Shown in pieces: positions 26,026 through 35,313 of a stretch of DNA of 46,065 nt. Numbering within the stretch: the first letter of the stretch is position 1; every line of letters starts with the position of its first letter. The notes beneath the pieces were generated by a model. The model had not been told where the DNA came from and searched no databases. It was given only the letters and a program-made list of their open reading frames with translations. Source of the stretch: Spirochaetota bacterium (GTDB taxonomy: Bacteria > Spirochaetota > Spirochaetia > Treponematales > UBA12059); assembly GCA_003247225.1 (NCBI GenBank), contig QKAK01000106.1, forward strand, positions 1 to 46,065. Direction: 5' to 3'. Both the position numbers and the translations under genes were made by a program.

Positions 26026-26997
26026 TTGACCGACGATTACCGGAAGGTACTGAGAAGCATCAACTCGAGAGCGTCCCTGCCCGTGGTATACGCGAGCTGC
26101 CACGCGGAGCTCGCCGCTCGCATGCCGGCGGCCGATATGTACGTATCCCTCGTCGAGGGGGATAAGCTCCGTTTCCCCTACTACGTCGATAGGATGAACG
26201 CCGAGAGCACGTTGACGATACTACCCCGGAACGGCTGGACGGCGTACGTGCTGGACCGGGCGGAGCGCTACTGGATGTCGGTCGATCCGCCGCCTCCGGA
26301 CGGCGTAGCGCCGATCGGGACCGTCCCGAGCGACTGGCTGGGAGTGCCGCTGCTCGACCGCGACGGCTCGCCTATCGGCGTGCTGGCGGTCCAGACCTAC
26401 GAGCCCGGCACGAGCTACTGCGACGATGACCTGGCCTTCGTCGAATTCGTGGCCGGCGCGATTTCCCTTGCCGTCCAGCTGGCGTCTCAGGACCGCGAGC
26501 TGGCCATCCGGCGTATCGCGGCGCTCGTCGACGAGGCCCTGGATATAGGCGACCTGTACGCCAGGATCCACGACATCATGAAGTCGGTGCTTCCCGCCTC
26601 GCGCAGGAACATCGTCATCGCCAAGGTCGACGAGGACGCCGGAGTGTTCCGGCCCGTCTACTGGCGCGACGAGAAGGACGATTTCGACGCGCTGCCCTGG
26701 ACGCTGGACTCGGGGTTCTGCGGTTATATCTACGGGCACCTCAAGGCCTCGTTCGTCTTCGAGGCCGGCAAGGTACCCGTCCCTCCCGAGGTCCGGCAGA
26801 TAGGGTATCCGTCGAAGTACTGGCTCGGGGCGCCGCTGTACGGGCGCGACCGCATCATCGGCGTCGTCGTCATCCAGTCATACGATCAACGCGAGGCGAT
26901 CACTAAGGAAGACCAGTATGCGCTCGACGGCATCTGCCCGTATATCGCGGCGGCCATCGGCGCGACGGAGCTGTTCCAGCGCTCGCGCTGCCTCTGA
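26026..26997 (+). CDS. Protein with two GAF domains
   Basis: A 323-aa soluble protein made of two GAF domains (about 20-160 and 170-315). Each ends in the usual sequence of a strand plus helix (LGVPLLDRDGSPIGVLAVQTYE; LGAPLYGRDRIIGVVVIQSYD). GAF domains bind small ligands or chromophores and usually regulate an attached output, but none is fused here. A TTG start at 26026 follows GGAGGGA. The next gene, of unknown function, begins about 90 bp downstream on the same strand, so the two may form an operon in which the GAF protein acts as a sensor. Confidence 0.82.
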   Translation: MTDDYRKVLRSINSRASLPVVYASCHAELAARMPAADMYVSLVEGDKLRFPYYVDRMNAESTLTILPRNGWTAYVLDRAERYWMSVDPPPPDGVAPIGTVPSDWLGVPLLDRDGSPIGVLAVQTYEPGTSYCDDDLAFVEFVAGAISLAVQLASQDRELAIRRIAALVDEALDIGDLYARIHDIMKSVLPASRRNIVIAKVDEDAGVFRPVYWRDEKDDFDALPWTLDSGFCGYIYGHLKASFVFEAGKVPVPPEVRQIGYPSKYWLGAPLYGRDRIIGVVVIQSYDQREAITKEDQYALDGICPYIAAAIGATELFQRSRCL

Positions 26998-27088
26998 TCC
27001 GCCGCGCGGTCAAACTTGTATCCTCGCCCGCGATGGAGTACACTGCACGGGTACGCAGCATCCATCAATAATGCGGGGACGGCACGCG

Positions 27089-28750
27089 ATGTCTGAAGAG
27101 ATCGATCCTGAGATTGCGGCGCTCATAGGCGGCGGGATAGAGGAATACTCGGCCAAGCCGGCGGGAAGGTCGCCCGGGGCCGGCGGGCCTAGCTTCGAGG
27201 CGCTGTTCGGGGACATGGGCGTCGCCGGCGACGTGGAGGCCAAGGGCGAGTTCGACGTCGACCTGTCCAAGAAGGCCTACGACCCGGTCGAGCGCTTCGA
27301 GTCCGACCCCCCGAACGCGTTCTTCGACGACCCCCAGTACTATCAGAAGGCTCTCGCCGGAGAGGGAGAGGCTTCGCAGCGCTTCCACGAGCTGCTCAAG
27401 AAATACCTGCAGTCTACCGACCCGAAGGATCGCGGCATGTACCGCCAGCAGGTGATAACCGCCTACTGGAACATGGTCTCGAGGATGATACCGAGGGTCG
27501 TCTCGTCCAACCCGATAATACCGAAGCAGCTCATGGTCCGTTTCGGCCTTTCGCTCCCGACGATGATATCCCCGGAGCAGCGGGCTATTTTCTCTAGGAT
27601 CATCCATCAGAAGACGACGACCGAGCCGGTCTATTACCTCGACGAGTGGCTGCGCTCCATCGCGATGGGCCAGATCAACCCGAGCAGCACCGACGAGGTG
27701 AGCCAGTCCAGGGGCGACGAGCGGGCCAGGATCAATACGCTGCTCCAGAAGGCTATGGGCAAGCGGGACACCGCCGAGGCCCTGCTCAAGTCCAAGGCGG
27801 AGGAGCGGAAGACCCTCGAGGGCATGCTGCGCGACCGCATAGACATCATCTGCGAGCACGCCGGACTGCCGGGCTACTACCAGGTGCCGGCGCCGTACAC
27901 CGACGCCCAGAAGAAGACCATCGCCGAGCTCGGCGAGATCCTCCGCCGCATGCTCGCCGCCGATAAGGAGCTCGTCTCGAGCGCCGAGTCCTTCGAGGAG
28001 GCAGGGAAGGACGTGCAGACGATACGTGACAAGGCCGGCGCCCTCGGCGAGGACACGAAGGCTAACCTGCAGGCCCTGTCGCAGGAGTTCGATACCGCCA
28101 GGCAGATGCTCAAGATGTGCGTCGGCAGGCAGGGCAACCATTTCCCCCTCGTCACCAAGGAATACTTCCACCTGAACCTGCGCGAGATAGGCACGCGCGA
28201 GAACGTGCTCGACGCGCTCGGTTGGCTCGAGAGCATCGATTGCCAGGCCTATTGCCGCCCGTACAAGAGCGCGCTCAACCGTATCGAGCCGTTCGTGCTG
28301 CTCCTGCCGAGCTACGGCGACCAGGGCATCTGCTGGGAGCCGTTCGACCGGTACAACCGGCACACGAGCCGCTCGAGGCTCGCCGTCCCGATGTACCCCA
28401 AGAACCTGAAGATAGCCCTGGCCACCGCCGTCGCCGACATGCGCTGGCAGGCGGCCAAGGAGAAGGCCTCGTACTATTGGATGGAGGAGGGCCTGACGGG
28501 CCAGTACTACCAGTGGTTCGTCAAGCAGAAGCTCAAGGGCGACGTCAAGGAATTCTTCATCCAGGACTACATCACCTGGATCACCAAGGAGAGCGACGGC
28601 ATCCAGAAGCTCGACAAGGAGGTGCGCGGCATCTTCTGGCGCCTGATGCCGTTCGCGCAGCCCGTCAAGGACAAGCTGCGCGACCGCAGCTTCGTATACC
28701 AGGAGCTGTACCAGCGCGACATCAACCGCACCCTGTCCGACGGCTATTGA
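27089..28750 (+). CDS. Large conserved protein of unknown function
   Basis: A 553-aa soluble, mostly helical protein. A disordered, glycine- and serine-rich start precedes the conserved body from residue 60. Residues near 200-290 and 300-360 look coiled-coil (NTLLQKAMGKRDTAEALLKS; EEAGKDVQTIRDKAGALGED). The C-terminal half is rich in aromatic residues (YYWMEEGLTGQYYQWFVKQK). I know of similar proteins in treponemes but no function. The start is ATG 27089 after GGGGAC. Upstream ATG 27071 would add six residues. Its stop overlaps the converging EamA gene by 7 bp. Confidence 0.7.
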   Translation: MSEEIDPEIAALIGGGIEEYSAKPAGRSPGAGGPSFEALFGDMGVAGDVEAKGEFDVDLSKKAYDPVERFESDPPNAFFDDPQYYQKALAGEGEASQRFHELLKKYLQSTDPKDRGMYRQQVITAYWNMVSRMIPRVVSSNPIIPKQLMVRFGLSLPTMISPEQRAIFSRIIHQKTTTEPVYYLDEWLRSIAMGQINPSSTDEVSQSRGDERARINTLLQKAMGKRDTAEALLKSKAEERKTLEGMLRDRIDIICEHAGLPGYYQVPAPYTDAQKKTIAELGEILRRMLAADKELVSSAESFEEAGKDVQTIRDKAGALGEDTKANLQALSQEFDTARQMLKMCVGRQGNHFPLVTKEYFHLNLREIGTRENVLDALGWLESIDCQAYCRPYKSALNRIEPFVLLLPSYGDQGICWEPFDRYNRHTSRSRLAVPMYPKNLKIALATAVADMRWQAAKEKASYYWMEEGLTGQYYQWFVKQKLKGDVKEFFIQDYITWITKESDGIQKLDKEVRGIFWRLMPFAQPVKDKLRDRSFVYQELYQRDINRTLSDGY

Positions 28751-29646
28751 CGGTCCGGCGCCTTCGGGCGCCTCCGGCCGCCGCCCGAGAAGCTGGCCAG
28801 GTAGACGCCGCCGACCGCGACCGCGCCGCCGCCGAGCTGGACGGGGCTCAGCCTTTCGCCCAGTATGACGAACGACGCCGCGACGGACACCACCGGTATC
28901 AGGTTGATGAACACGCTCGACACGCCGGCCCCGAGCGCCTTGAGGCTGGCGACGTAGAACAGGTAGCCGACCGCCGAGCAGAAGACGCCCAGGTATAGCA
29001 CGTTGAGCGCGACGACCGGGGTGACGGCCGCCCAGTCGGTCCTCTCGGCCAGCGCGAACGGGACGAACCCGGCCGCCCCGAACACGCTCTGCCAGAACGT
29101 CACCTCGAGGGTCTCGTACCTGCCGAGCAGCGGCCTCGTCATGAAGGCGTAGGCCACCCAGGACAGCGCCGCGACGGCCATGTACAGGTAGCCGAGCGGC
29201 GCCGGGCTCAGCCGAAGCGACTCGACGACGATCAGCGCGACGCCGAGCGCCGACAGCGCCGCGCCGGCGTACTGCCAGGCCGACAGTCGCGCCTTGGTGA
29301 ACAGGCGCTCGGCGAGCATCGTTATCACGGGGATCGTGCCGACGATGATCGACGCCTCCGACGCCGACAGGAGCAGCACGCCGTTGTTCTCGCCGAGGAA
29401 GTACAGCGTCACGCCGACCAATCCGGCGCCGGCCATCAGGGGCAGGTCCTTCGGCGCTAGCCTCGGCCGCCTGCGCATGATCGCGAAGATGGCCAGCAGC
29501 ACGACGTCGGCGACGACGAAGCGGGCCAGGCCGAGGGTGATCGGCGGGATCACGGCCACCGCCGTCTTGATGCTGAGGAACGATAGCCCCCAGATGAAGG
29601 CCGTCAGCGTGGCGAGCAGTATCGCCGTCTTCTTGGTGGTCGCCAT
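28744..29646 (-). CDS. EamA/DMT family transporter
   Basis: A 300-aa inner-membrane protein with ten helices in two EamA repeats. Helix 1 AFIWGLSFLSIKTAV and the second repeat AALSWVAYAFMTRPLL carry the family pattern. Members export amino acids, amines or other metabolites. The substrate is unknown. The charged tail GGGRRRPKAPDRQ is short. The gene starts 16 bp after the end of the protein on the same strand (29663-30628), which may put them in one operon. Confidence 0.87.
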   Translation of the reverse strand: MATTKKTAILLATLTAFIWGLSFLSIKTAVAVIPPITLGLARFVVADVVLLAIFAIMRRRPRLAPKDLPLMAGAGLVGVTLYFLGENNGVLLLSASEASIIVGTIPVITMLAERLFTKARLSAWQYAGAALSALGVALIVVESLRLSPAPLGYLYMAVAALSWVAYAFMTRPLLGRYETLEVTFWQSVFGAAGFVPFALAERTDWAAVTPVVALNVLYLGVFCSAVGYLFYVASLKALGAGVSSVFINLIPVVSVAASFVILGERLSPVQLGGGAVAVGGVYLASFSGGGRRRPKAPDRQ

Positions 29647-29662
29647 GGCAAGTCGCCCGATC

Positions 29663-30628
29663 CTAGCGGGGGATCGTCGCGTCCCCTTTCCATCCCCGTA
29701 CCGCCTCCGCGAGGCCCCCGAAGGCCGTGAACGGATCGTCGAGGCTATCGTAGCGTCCCGAGAAGAAGGTCCTGGCGGCGGCGCTGAGCGCGTCGCGGCC
29801 GTACGAGTCGAGGAGCCACGAGGCGAAGCCGTTGCACGCGGCGTAGAACTCGGCCGATTTCTGCGGCAGGTCGTAGGTCGCCATGATGATCTCGGCCTCG
29901 CGGGCCGCCACGTCCGATTCGGGATCGGCGTAGCGCCTGGCCGTGGACGCCGAGAACGACGACCAGGCCCGCTCGACGCTCCCGGCGCTCTCGGCCAGCT
30001 CGACGAGGTCGCTCGCGAGCAGGGCGAAGGTCTCGTCGACGAAGCGATACGCGAATTTCAGCTCCGGGTCGAAGTCCTGGTCCAGGACGAAGGCCGGCGC
30101 GAGTGAAGCCGGAGCGTTGGCCGTGGCTATAGAGTGGGCGTACGCGTGGAGGAGGGATGCGCGCCAGCCGTCGTCGATGTTGACGAAGACGTAGGCGCCG
30201 TCCTGGGACGCGACCGACCTGGTCACCAGCTCGTTAGCGTAGAAGGTGGATCCTATCGACCTGAACAGCACGAAGTCGGACGACGGCCGCCCCTTGAGGC
30301 GACGCTTCACGAGCGGGTCGTTCGCGCTGAGGACGCCGTAGTGGCGGTCGGCGGCGAAGAACGCCACCGGCCCGCGCTCCGGGGCCTCGCCGAGCAGTCC
30401 GGCGGCATGCATGAAGCCTTCCGTGTAGTAATCGATCCCGGCGGCGAATTCGTTCCGCAGGGACTCGTCCACGTACTTGTCGATGAACACGAGCGAGCCG
30501 CCGGACGATAGCTCGACGAAGCGGCTCTGTACCCGCGCCGAGGTCAGGATGGCCATGGAGGCTATCATCGCGACGCCTACCGCTACGATCGCCGCTTTCT
30601 TGATGGTTTCCTTACTCTCTATCGTCAT
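29663..30628 (-). CDS. Membrane-anchored protein with a degenerate peptidase-like motif
   Basis: A 321-aa protein of unknown function with an N-terminal helix (about 10-30) that acts as anchor or signal. The body looks like a gluzincin metallopeptidase domain. At 161-165 the sequence HAYAH stands where HExxH would be, with DETFA (198-202) in the position of the downstream acidic ligand. The catalytic glutamate is therefore replaced by alanine. If the fold call is right, it would be a pseudo-enzyme or a binding protein. The gene lies upstream of the EamA gene and is divergent from the DUF1015 gene. Confidence 0.55.
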   Translation of the reverse strand: MTIESKETIKKAAIVAVGVAMIASMAILTSARVQSRFVELSSGGSLVFIDKYVDESLRNEFAAGIDYYTEGFMHAAGLLGEAPERGPVAFFAADRHYGVLSANDPLVKRRLKGRPSSDFVLFRSIGSTFYANELVTRSVASQDGAYVFVNIDDGWRASLLHAYAHSIATANAPASLAPAFVLDQDFDPELKFAYRFVDETFALLASDLVELAESAGSVERAWSSFSASTARRYADPESDVAAREAEIIMATYDLPQKSAEFYAACNGFASWLLDSYGRDALSAAARTFFSGRYDSLDDPFTAFGGLAEAVRGWKGDATIPR

Positions 30629-30658
30629 GTTCAGGCTCCTCCGGCGATACTATCCCCT

Positions 30659-30672
30659 GCGTCCCGGGACGC
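30659..30672. promoter_or_regulatory. Perfect 14-bp palindrome
   Basis: GCGTCCCGGGACGC lies between two divergent genes, about 30 bp upstream of the 29663-30628 start, and could be an operator. No binding protein is known. Confidence 0.35.
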
Positions 30673-30737
30673 GCAAGCGGCTCCCGGCGTCGTCGCCTTC
30701 GTCGTCGCTTAACGGCGGCCGCGACGGCCCGGCGTAT

Positions 30738-30766
30738 TTGACCATTCCGTCCATTAGTCGCATAAT
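30738..30766 (+). promoter_or_regulatory. Promoter of the DUF1015 gene
   Basis: TTGACC (30738-30743) and CATAAT (30761-30766) are 17 bp apart, about 60 bp upstream of the start codon. Confidence 0.6.
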
Positions 30767-30828
30767 ACCTGCCGCAGGGTCGCGCGGAGCCGCGCTCCGT
30801 CCTCGGCCCCGCGAAAAAGGAGCGGATT

Positions 30829-32166
30829 ATGAGCGATGTAACGCGAAGACTGGCGGCGCAGGGAGTCGCCGTGCCAGAGGTATACCTGCCCGCCGCGGGC
30901 GCCGACTACGCCGACTGGGCCGTCGTCGCCTGCGACCAGTACTCGAGCGAGCGCGAGTACTGGGAGGACGTCTCCAAGCTGGTCGGCGGCAAGCCGAGCA
31001 CCCTCAACCTGATCTTCCCCGAGTGCTACCTCGAGGACGACGACAAGGCGGCCCGCGTCGAGCGCATACGCTCCGCGATGCGCTCTTACCTCGATTCGGG
31101 CAAGGTCGCCAAGCAGGCGCCGGGTTTCGTACTGGTCGAGCGCTCGACCCCGTTCGAGAAGCATCCCCGAAAGGGGCTCGTCATCGCCGTCGACCTCGAG
31201 GCCTACCAGTACGGCAAGGGCGTCACGAGCCGCATTAGGCCGACCGAGGGCACCATCGTCGAGCGCCTGCCCCCGCGCATGGACATACGCCGCGGCGCGC
31301 CCCTCGAGCTGCCCCACATCATGCTGCTGATCGACGACCCCCGGCGCAGCGTCATCGAGCCCCTGTACGCCAAGATGGATAGGCTGCCCAGGCTCTACGA
31401 CTTCGACCTGATGAAGGGCGCCGGGCATATACGCGGCGCGATGGTCTCCGACGAGGCCGACCTGGCCGGGATCGCCTCTGCGCTCGAGGCGATAGCCGAC
31501 GAGGGCGCCTACCGGGCCAAGTACGGCTCGCCCGACGTGCTGCTGTTCGCCGTCGGGGACGGCAACCATTCGCTGGCCACCGCCAAGGCCATCTGGGAGG
31601 AGATCAAGAAGGCCAACGCCTCGGACCCCGAGCTGATGAGCCACCCTGCGCGCTACGCCCTCGTCGAGCTGGTCAACATCTACGACGAGGGCCTGCCGTT
31701 CCATCCGATCCACCGGGTGCTGTTCAAGGCCGACGAACGGGCCCTGCTCGCCGATCTCGCCGCCGCCGGCGCCGTCTTCGAGCCGATGGACTGGAAGAAG
31801 GCCGTCGCGAAGACCGACGAGCCCGCCGGCGCCGAGCATCGCTTCGCGTTCGTGTCGGCCGGGACGAGCGGCCTCGTCCGCTTCGCGAAGCCGAGCGCCA
31901 ACCTCGCGGCCGGGACCATCCAGGAGGTCCTGGACGCCTACCTCAAGGCCCATGCCGGCGCCACGATCGACTATATCCACGGCACCGACAGCCTCGCGAC
32001 CCTGGCCCGGAAGCCCGGCAACCTCGGCCTCTACCTGCCGCCGATCGATAAGTCGAGCTTCTTCGGCACCGTCATCCGCGACGGCGCCATGCCCCGCAAG
32101 ACCTTCTCGATGGGAGAGGCGCCGGAGAAGCGCTTCTATATCGAGGCCAGGAAGATAACCCGCTGA
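30829..32166 (+). CDS. DUF1015 family protein
   Basis: A 445-aa cytoplasmic protein. The central motif VGDGNHSLATAKAIWEE and the C-terminal FSMGEAPEKRFYIEARKI are the hallmarks of DUF1015. In other bacteria some members are linked to serine or amino-acid metabolism, but the reaction is not settled here. AAGGAG lies 7 nt before the ATG and a good promoter further upstream. A strong terminator follows the stop codon, so it is probably a single-gene transcript. Confidence 0.85.
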   Translation: MSDVTRRLAAQGVAVPEVYLPAAGADYADWAVVACDQYSSEREYWEDVSKLVGGKPSTLNLIFPECYLEDDDKAARVERIRSAMRSYLDSGKVAKQAPGFVLVERSTPFEKHPRKGLVIAVDLEAYQYGKGVTSRIRPTEGTIVERLPPRMDIRRGAPLELPHIMLLIDDPRRSVIEPLYAKMDRLPRLYDFDLMKGAGHIRGAMVSDEADLAGIASALEAIADEGAYRAKYGSPDVLLFAVGDGNHSLATAKAIWEEIKKANASDPELMSHPARYALVELVNIYDEGLPFHPIHRVLFKADERALLADLAAAGAVFEPMDWKKAVAKTDEPAGAEHRFAFVSAGTSGLVRFAKPSANLAAGTIQEVLDAYLKAHAGATIDYIHGTDSLATLARKPGNLGLYLPPIDKSSFFGTVIRDGAMPRKTFSMGEAPEKRFYIEARKITR

Positions 32167-32173
32167 CGCCCTC

Positions 32174-32200
32174 GCCGGCCCCCAGACGGGGGCCGGCTTT
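32174..32200 (+). terminator. Intrinsic terminator
   Basis: A perfect 10-bp stem (GCCGGCCCCC 32174-32183, GGGGGCCGGC 32188-32197) with AGAC loop, followed by a short T-run. It ends the DUF1015 transcript. Confidence 0.8.
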
Positions 32201-32230
32201 CCATGCTATGATGCCGCCCGGGGGTATGCG

Positions 32231-32602
32231 ATGGTCACCGATGAAGCGCGGCTGCTGAAAGAGCTGATCCGCAGGGAAGAACGGCTACTGGAGAACAGCG
32301 TCAGGAACGACCCGGCGAAGATCGGCGCGCTCGTAGACGCGCGCTGCCTTTTCGTCTCGGCGTCGGGCGCCCGCGGCGTCTTGGAGCCGGGCGAGCCGTT
32401 CGACAGCCTGCAGGGCGTCTCGTATATAGACAGCAACGCGGTCGAGCTCCTGGAGCTGTCCGAGGAGTGCAGGATGCTCGTCTACGTAGCGGCTACCGTC
32501 AGCAAGAATACCCGCGCCAAGTCGCGCTGCAGCTCGGTCTGGAAGCGGGACTCGGGCGATTGGAAGATCGTTTTCCATCAGGAGACCACCATACAGGAAT
32601 AG
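32231..32602 (+). CDS. DUF4440-like small protein (NTF2 fold)
   Basis: A 123-aa protein with an N-terminal helix pair (LLKELIRREERLLENSV) and a beta-strand core ending in SVWKRDSGDWKIVFHQETTI, the pattern of DUF4440/SnoaL-like NTF2 folds. Such proteins are usually small enzymes or ligand binders. The ATG at 32231 follows a G-rich site. It stands alone between a terminator and the lysine operon promoter. Confidence 0.7.
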   Translation: MVTDEARLLKELIRREERLLENSVRNDPAKIGALVDARCLFVSASGARGVLEPGEPFDSLQGVSYIDSNAVELLELSEECRMLVYVAATVSKNTRAKSRCSSVWKRDSGDWKIVFHQETTIQE

Positions 32603-32647
32603 TCGAAGCCATCGTTTTTACTGGTGAAACGGCTATTTTATCGTAAC

Positions 32648-32677
32648 TTGACGTTTCCGCTGGGGCGGGTTTATAAG
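32648..32677 (+). promoter_or_regulatory. Promoter of the lysine fermentation operon
   Basis: TTGACG (32648-32653) and TATAAG (32672-32677) are 18 bp apart in an AT-rich strip about 70 bp upstream of kdd. It is the only good promoter visible before the cluster. Confidence 0.6.
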
Positions 32678-32747
32678 GTATGATCCTTACATCCATCCGG
32701 CTGCGTCGCCCTCGGATCGCGCCGGAAAATACCCAGAAGGAGGCACT

Positions 32748-33788
32748 ATGGCTTTAGGATGCAAGTACGGCACCCACCGCGTCATCGAACCGGTCGGGGC
32801 CATGCCGCAGACCGCGCAGCGTATCGACAACGATATGTCCAAGGTCTACGACAACGAGATCCTGCTCGACGTCATCGCGCTCAACGTCGACTCCGCGAGC
32901 TTCACGCAGATCGAGGAAGAGGCCGGCGGCGACCCGGACAAGATCGGCAAGAAGATCATGGAGATCGTCGCGGCCCGCGGCAAGCAGCAGAACCCGGTCA
33001 CCGGGTCCGGCGGCATGTTCATCGGCAAGGTAGCCAGGATCGGCTCCGCGCTCAAGGATCGCGACCTCAAGGTGGGCGACAAGATCGCCAGCCTCGTGTC
33101 GCTGTCGCTGACCCCGCTCAAGATCAACAAGATCATCAAGGTGATGCCCGAGGTGGACCGCGTCCTGATCGACGGGCAGGCCATCCTCTTCGAGTCCGGC
33201 ATCTACGCCAAGCTTCCCCCGGACATGGACGAGGGACTGGCCCTGGCCGCCCTCGACGTGGCCGGAGCGCCCGCCCAGACCGCCAAGCTCGTCAAGCCCG
33301 GCGACAGCGTGCTCGTGCTCGGCGCCGGCGGCAAGTCCGGCCTGATGTGCTGCTACGAGGCGATGAAGCGCGTCGGCCCGACCGGCAAGGTCATAGCCAA
33401 CGTGCGCAAGGAGAAGTACGTCAAGACGCTCCGCGACCTGAACCTCTGCCACGAGATCGTGATGGCCGACGCTCAGAAGCCCGTCGAGGTCTACAACGAG
33501 GTGCTCAAGGTCAACGGCGGCAAGGAAGTCGACGTCGTCATCAACTGCGTGAACATCCAGGGCACCGAGATGGCCAGCATCCTGCCCGTCCGCGACAACG
33601 GCATCGTCTACTTCTTCAGCATGGCCACCAGCTTCACCCGCGCCGCGCTCGGGGCGGAAGGCATCGGCAAGGACGCGCTGATGATCATCGGCAACGGCTA
33701 TACCAAGGACCACGCCGAGATCACGCTGTGGGAGCTCCGCGAGAACGCCGCTCTCCGCAAGTTCTTCGAGGACCAGTACGTAAAGTGA
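32748..33788 (+). CDS. kdd: L-erythro-3,5-diaminohexanoate dehydrogenase
   Basis: A 346-aa NAD-dependent enzyme that oxidatively deaminates 3,5-diaminohexanoate to 3-keto-5-aminohexanoate, the third step of lysine fermentation. The nucleotide-binding loop is GAGGKSG (192-198). The start MALGCKYGTHRVIEPVGAMP and the segment NPVTGSGGMFIGKV are typical of Kdd. The neighbouring kce and kam genes make the assignment nearly certain. The start has a very strong ribosome site (AAGGAGG). It opens the operon, and the following kce gene lies after an unusually long structured gap. Confidence 0.95.
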   Translation: MALGCKYGTHRVIEPVGAMPQTAQRIDNDMSKVYDNEILLDVIALNVDSASFTQIEEEAGGDPDKIGKKIMEIVAARGKQQNPVTGSGGMFIGKVARIGSALKDRDLKVGDKIASLVSLSLTPLKINKIIKVMPEVDRVLIDGQAILFESGIYAKLPPDMDEGLALAALDVAGAPAQTAKLVKPGDSVLVLGAGGKSGLMCCYEAMKRVGPTGKVIANVRKEKYVKTLRDLNLCHEIVMADAQKPVEVYNEVLKVNGGKEVDVVINCVNIQGTEMASILPVRDNGIVYFFSMATSFTRAALGAEGIGKDALMIIGNGYTKDHAEITLWELRENAALRKFFEDQYVK

Positions 33789-34339
33789 TCCGGGATCCCG
33801 TTCGGCGGGATCGATTGCCAGGATCTGGCGTCGGGAGGACGGCGAGCCGGGACGCGCGAGCGCGCGTATATCCGGCGGGGGCAGTCCGTCTCCCTCTTCC
33901 GTACGCGGCCTAGCGGCCGGTCGGGATAGAGCCGGAACGAACTAACGTGAGAAGACGGGAGACCGTCTCTCGCCCCGGGGGCTCCCCGTCCCCGGCGCGG
34001 CGAGCGCGCGCGGCCTTGCGATACTGCGCATGGACGAGCCCGCGCGAGCCGGAACGTATCGGAATCGGGTCTGGAAGGGCCCGGAGGATGGACGAGACCA
34101 TCCGTGCCGATTCTACTGTTTTCCCGTTCTCTGTCTCTCTCGCTATCCATGGGGTCGCGTCGGCCGGTCGGCGGTCTAGACGGCGGCGCCGGATCGAGCG
34201 GGATGCCCGGAAGCGCCGTCGGCGTCGCCGGCGCTATCGCGCATCCCGTTCGATCCGGCCGAACCGGACGGCCGTTCCGGTCCGGCGCTTCCCCTTTATC
34301 GCTACGCCGCCGGAACCCGCGGCGACGGAAGGAGTACGT
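33789..34339 (+). other. 551-bp structured gap between kdd and kce
   Basis: No gene is supported (long open frames here are GC-rich shadows). Near the start is GATCCCG-TTCGG-CGGGATC (33794-33812). A 19-bp inverted repeat (34188-34206 with 34241-34259) matches at 18 of 19 positions, the exception being a G-U-type pair, and encloses a second 7-bp stem (34212-34218 with 34229-34235). It ends about 80 bp before kce. Confidence 0.6.
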
Positions 34340-35167
34340 ATGGCCCTTGAAGGCAAGCTCGTGATCACCTGCGCCTGCACCGGCGCCGAGACCACGAAGG
34401 CCCAGAATCCCGCGTTACCCATAACACCCGACGAGGTGGCCAAGACCGCCGAGGAGTGCCGAGCCGCCGGCGCCGCCATCCTGCACCTGCACGTGCGGAA
34501 CGACGACGGCACCCCGACCGCGAGCGTCGCCCGCTTCAAGGAGGCCATCGAGGCCGTCCGCAGGAAGACCGACATCATCGTCGAGATCACCACCGGCGGC
34601 GCCGTCGGAGACACCGCCGAGGATAGGCTCAGGCCGATCGCCGCCCTCCAGCCGGAGATGGCCAGCCTCGACTGCGGTACCGTCAACTTCGGCGACGAGT
34701 ACATCGTCAACGACCTGCCGACGATGCGCGCCTTCGCCGCCGAGTTCAGGAAGCACAAGGTCCGCGCGACCCTCGAGTGCTTCGACCTCGGCCACGTCTA
34801 CGCGAGCCACTACCTGATCAAGGAAGGGCTGCTCGAGGCTCCCTACCACTACGGCTTCGTGCTCAACGTGCCCGGCGCCGTGCCGTACTCGGTCGAGAAC
34901 CTGTCGGCCTTCATCCGCGCGCTGCCGGCCGGGGCCGACTACACCGTGATGGGCATCGGCCGCTCGTCGCTGCCCGCCCAGTTCGGCGCGATGGCGAACG
35001 GCGGCTGGATACGCGTCGGCTTCGAGGACAACGTGTACTTCTCGAAGGGCGTCCTCGCCAAGAGCAACGCCGAGCTGGTCGAGCGCGCGGCGCGCATAGC
35101 CCATGAGGGCGGCCTCAAGCCGGCGACCCCCGACGAGGTCCGCCAGTACCTGAAGCTACGGGGCTGA
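34340..35167 (+). CDS. kce: 3-keto-5-aminohexanoate cleavage enzyme
   Basis: A 275-aa zinc enzyme of the BKACE family that cleaves 3-keto-5-aminohexanoate with acetyl-CoA to 3-aminobutyryl-CoA and acetoacetate. The metal-binding HLHVR (H49, H51), the substrate loop TTGGA and LECFDLGHVY are in place, and the length is normal. ATG 34340 with GGAAGGAG is preferred. The longer open frame upstream carries arginine-rich, non-family sequence. Confidence 0.95.
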   Translation: MALEGKLVITCACTGAETTKAQNPALPITPDEVAKTAEECRAAGAAILHLHVRNDDGTPTASVARFKEAIEAVRRKTDIIVEITTGGAVGDTAEDRLRPIAALQPEMASLDCGTVNFGDEYIVNDLPTMRAFAAEFRKHKVRATLECFDLGHVYASHYLIKEGLLEAPYHYGFVLNVPGAVPYSVENLSAFIRALPAGADYTVMGIGRSSLPAQFGAMANGGWIRVGFEDNVYFSKGVLAKSNAELVERAARIAHEGGLKPATPDEVRQYLKLRG

Positions 35168-35181
35168 TACCGGGAATATGG

Positions 35182-35284
35182 CCACGGAGTCACGGAGGCA
35201 CGGAGAAGACAGGAGAGTGATTAAGGAAATGAGAAGGTTCCAGGCTTATCCTTTTCTTTCCTCCGCGTCTCCGTGTCTCCGTGG
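35182..35284. repeat. Short element with inverted NCACGGAG 8-mer arrays (no gene)
   Basis: Three 8-mers CCACGGAG, TCACGGAG, GCACGGAG (35182-35205) face their inverted counterparts (35261-35284; one array has a CTCCGCGT unit) across 55 bp of non-coding DNA. It lies between kce and kamA. It looks like a gene-less version of the element behind kamA. Confidence 0.85.
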
Positions 35285-35313
35285 TTGATTTTTGTCTTTA
35301 AGGAGGCTTTCTA

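Noticed and set aside
33947-34339. Extended N-terminus of kce through the structured gap
   Set aside because: The upstream residues are arginine-rich with no family match, while ATG 34340 has a good ribosome site and gives the normal protein length.
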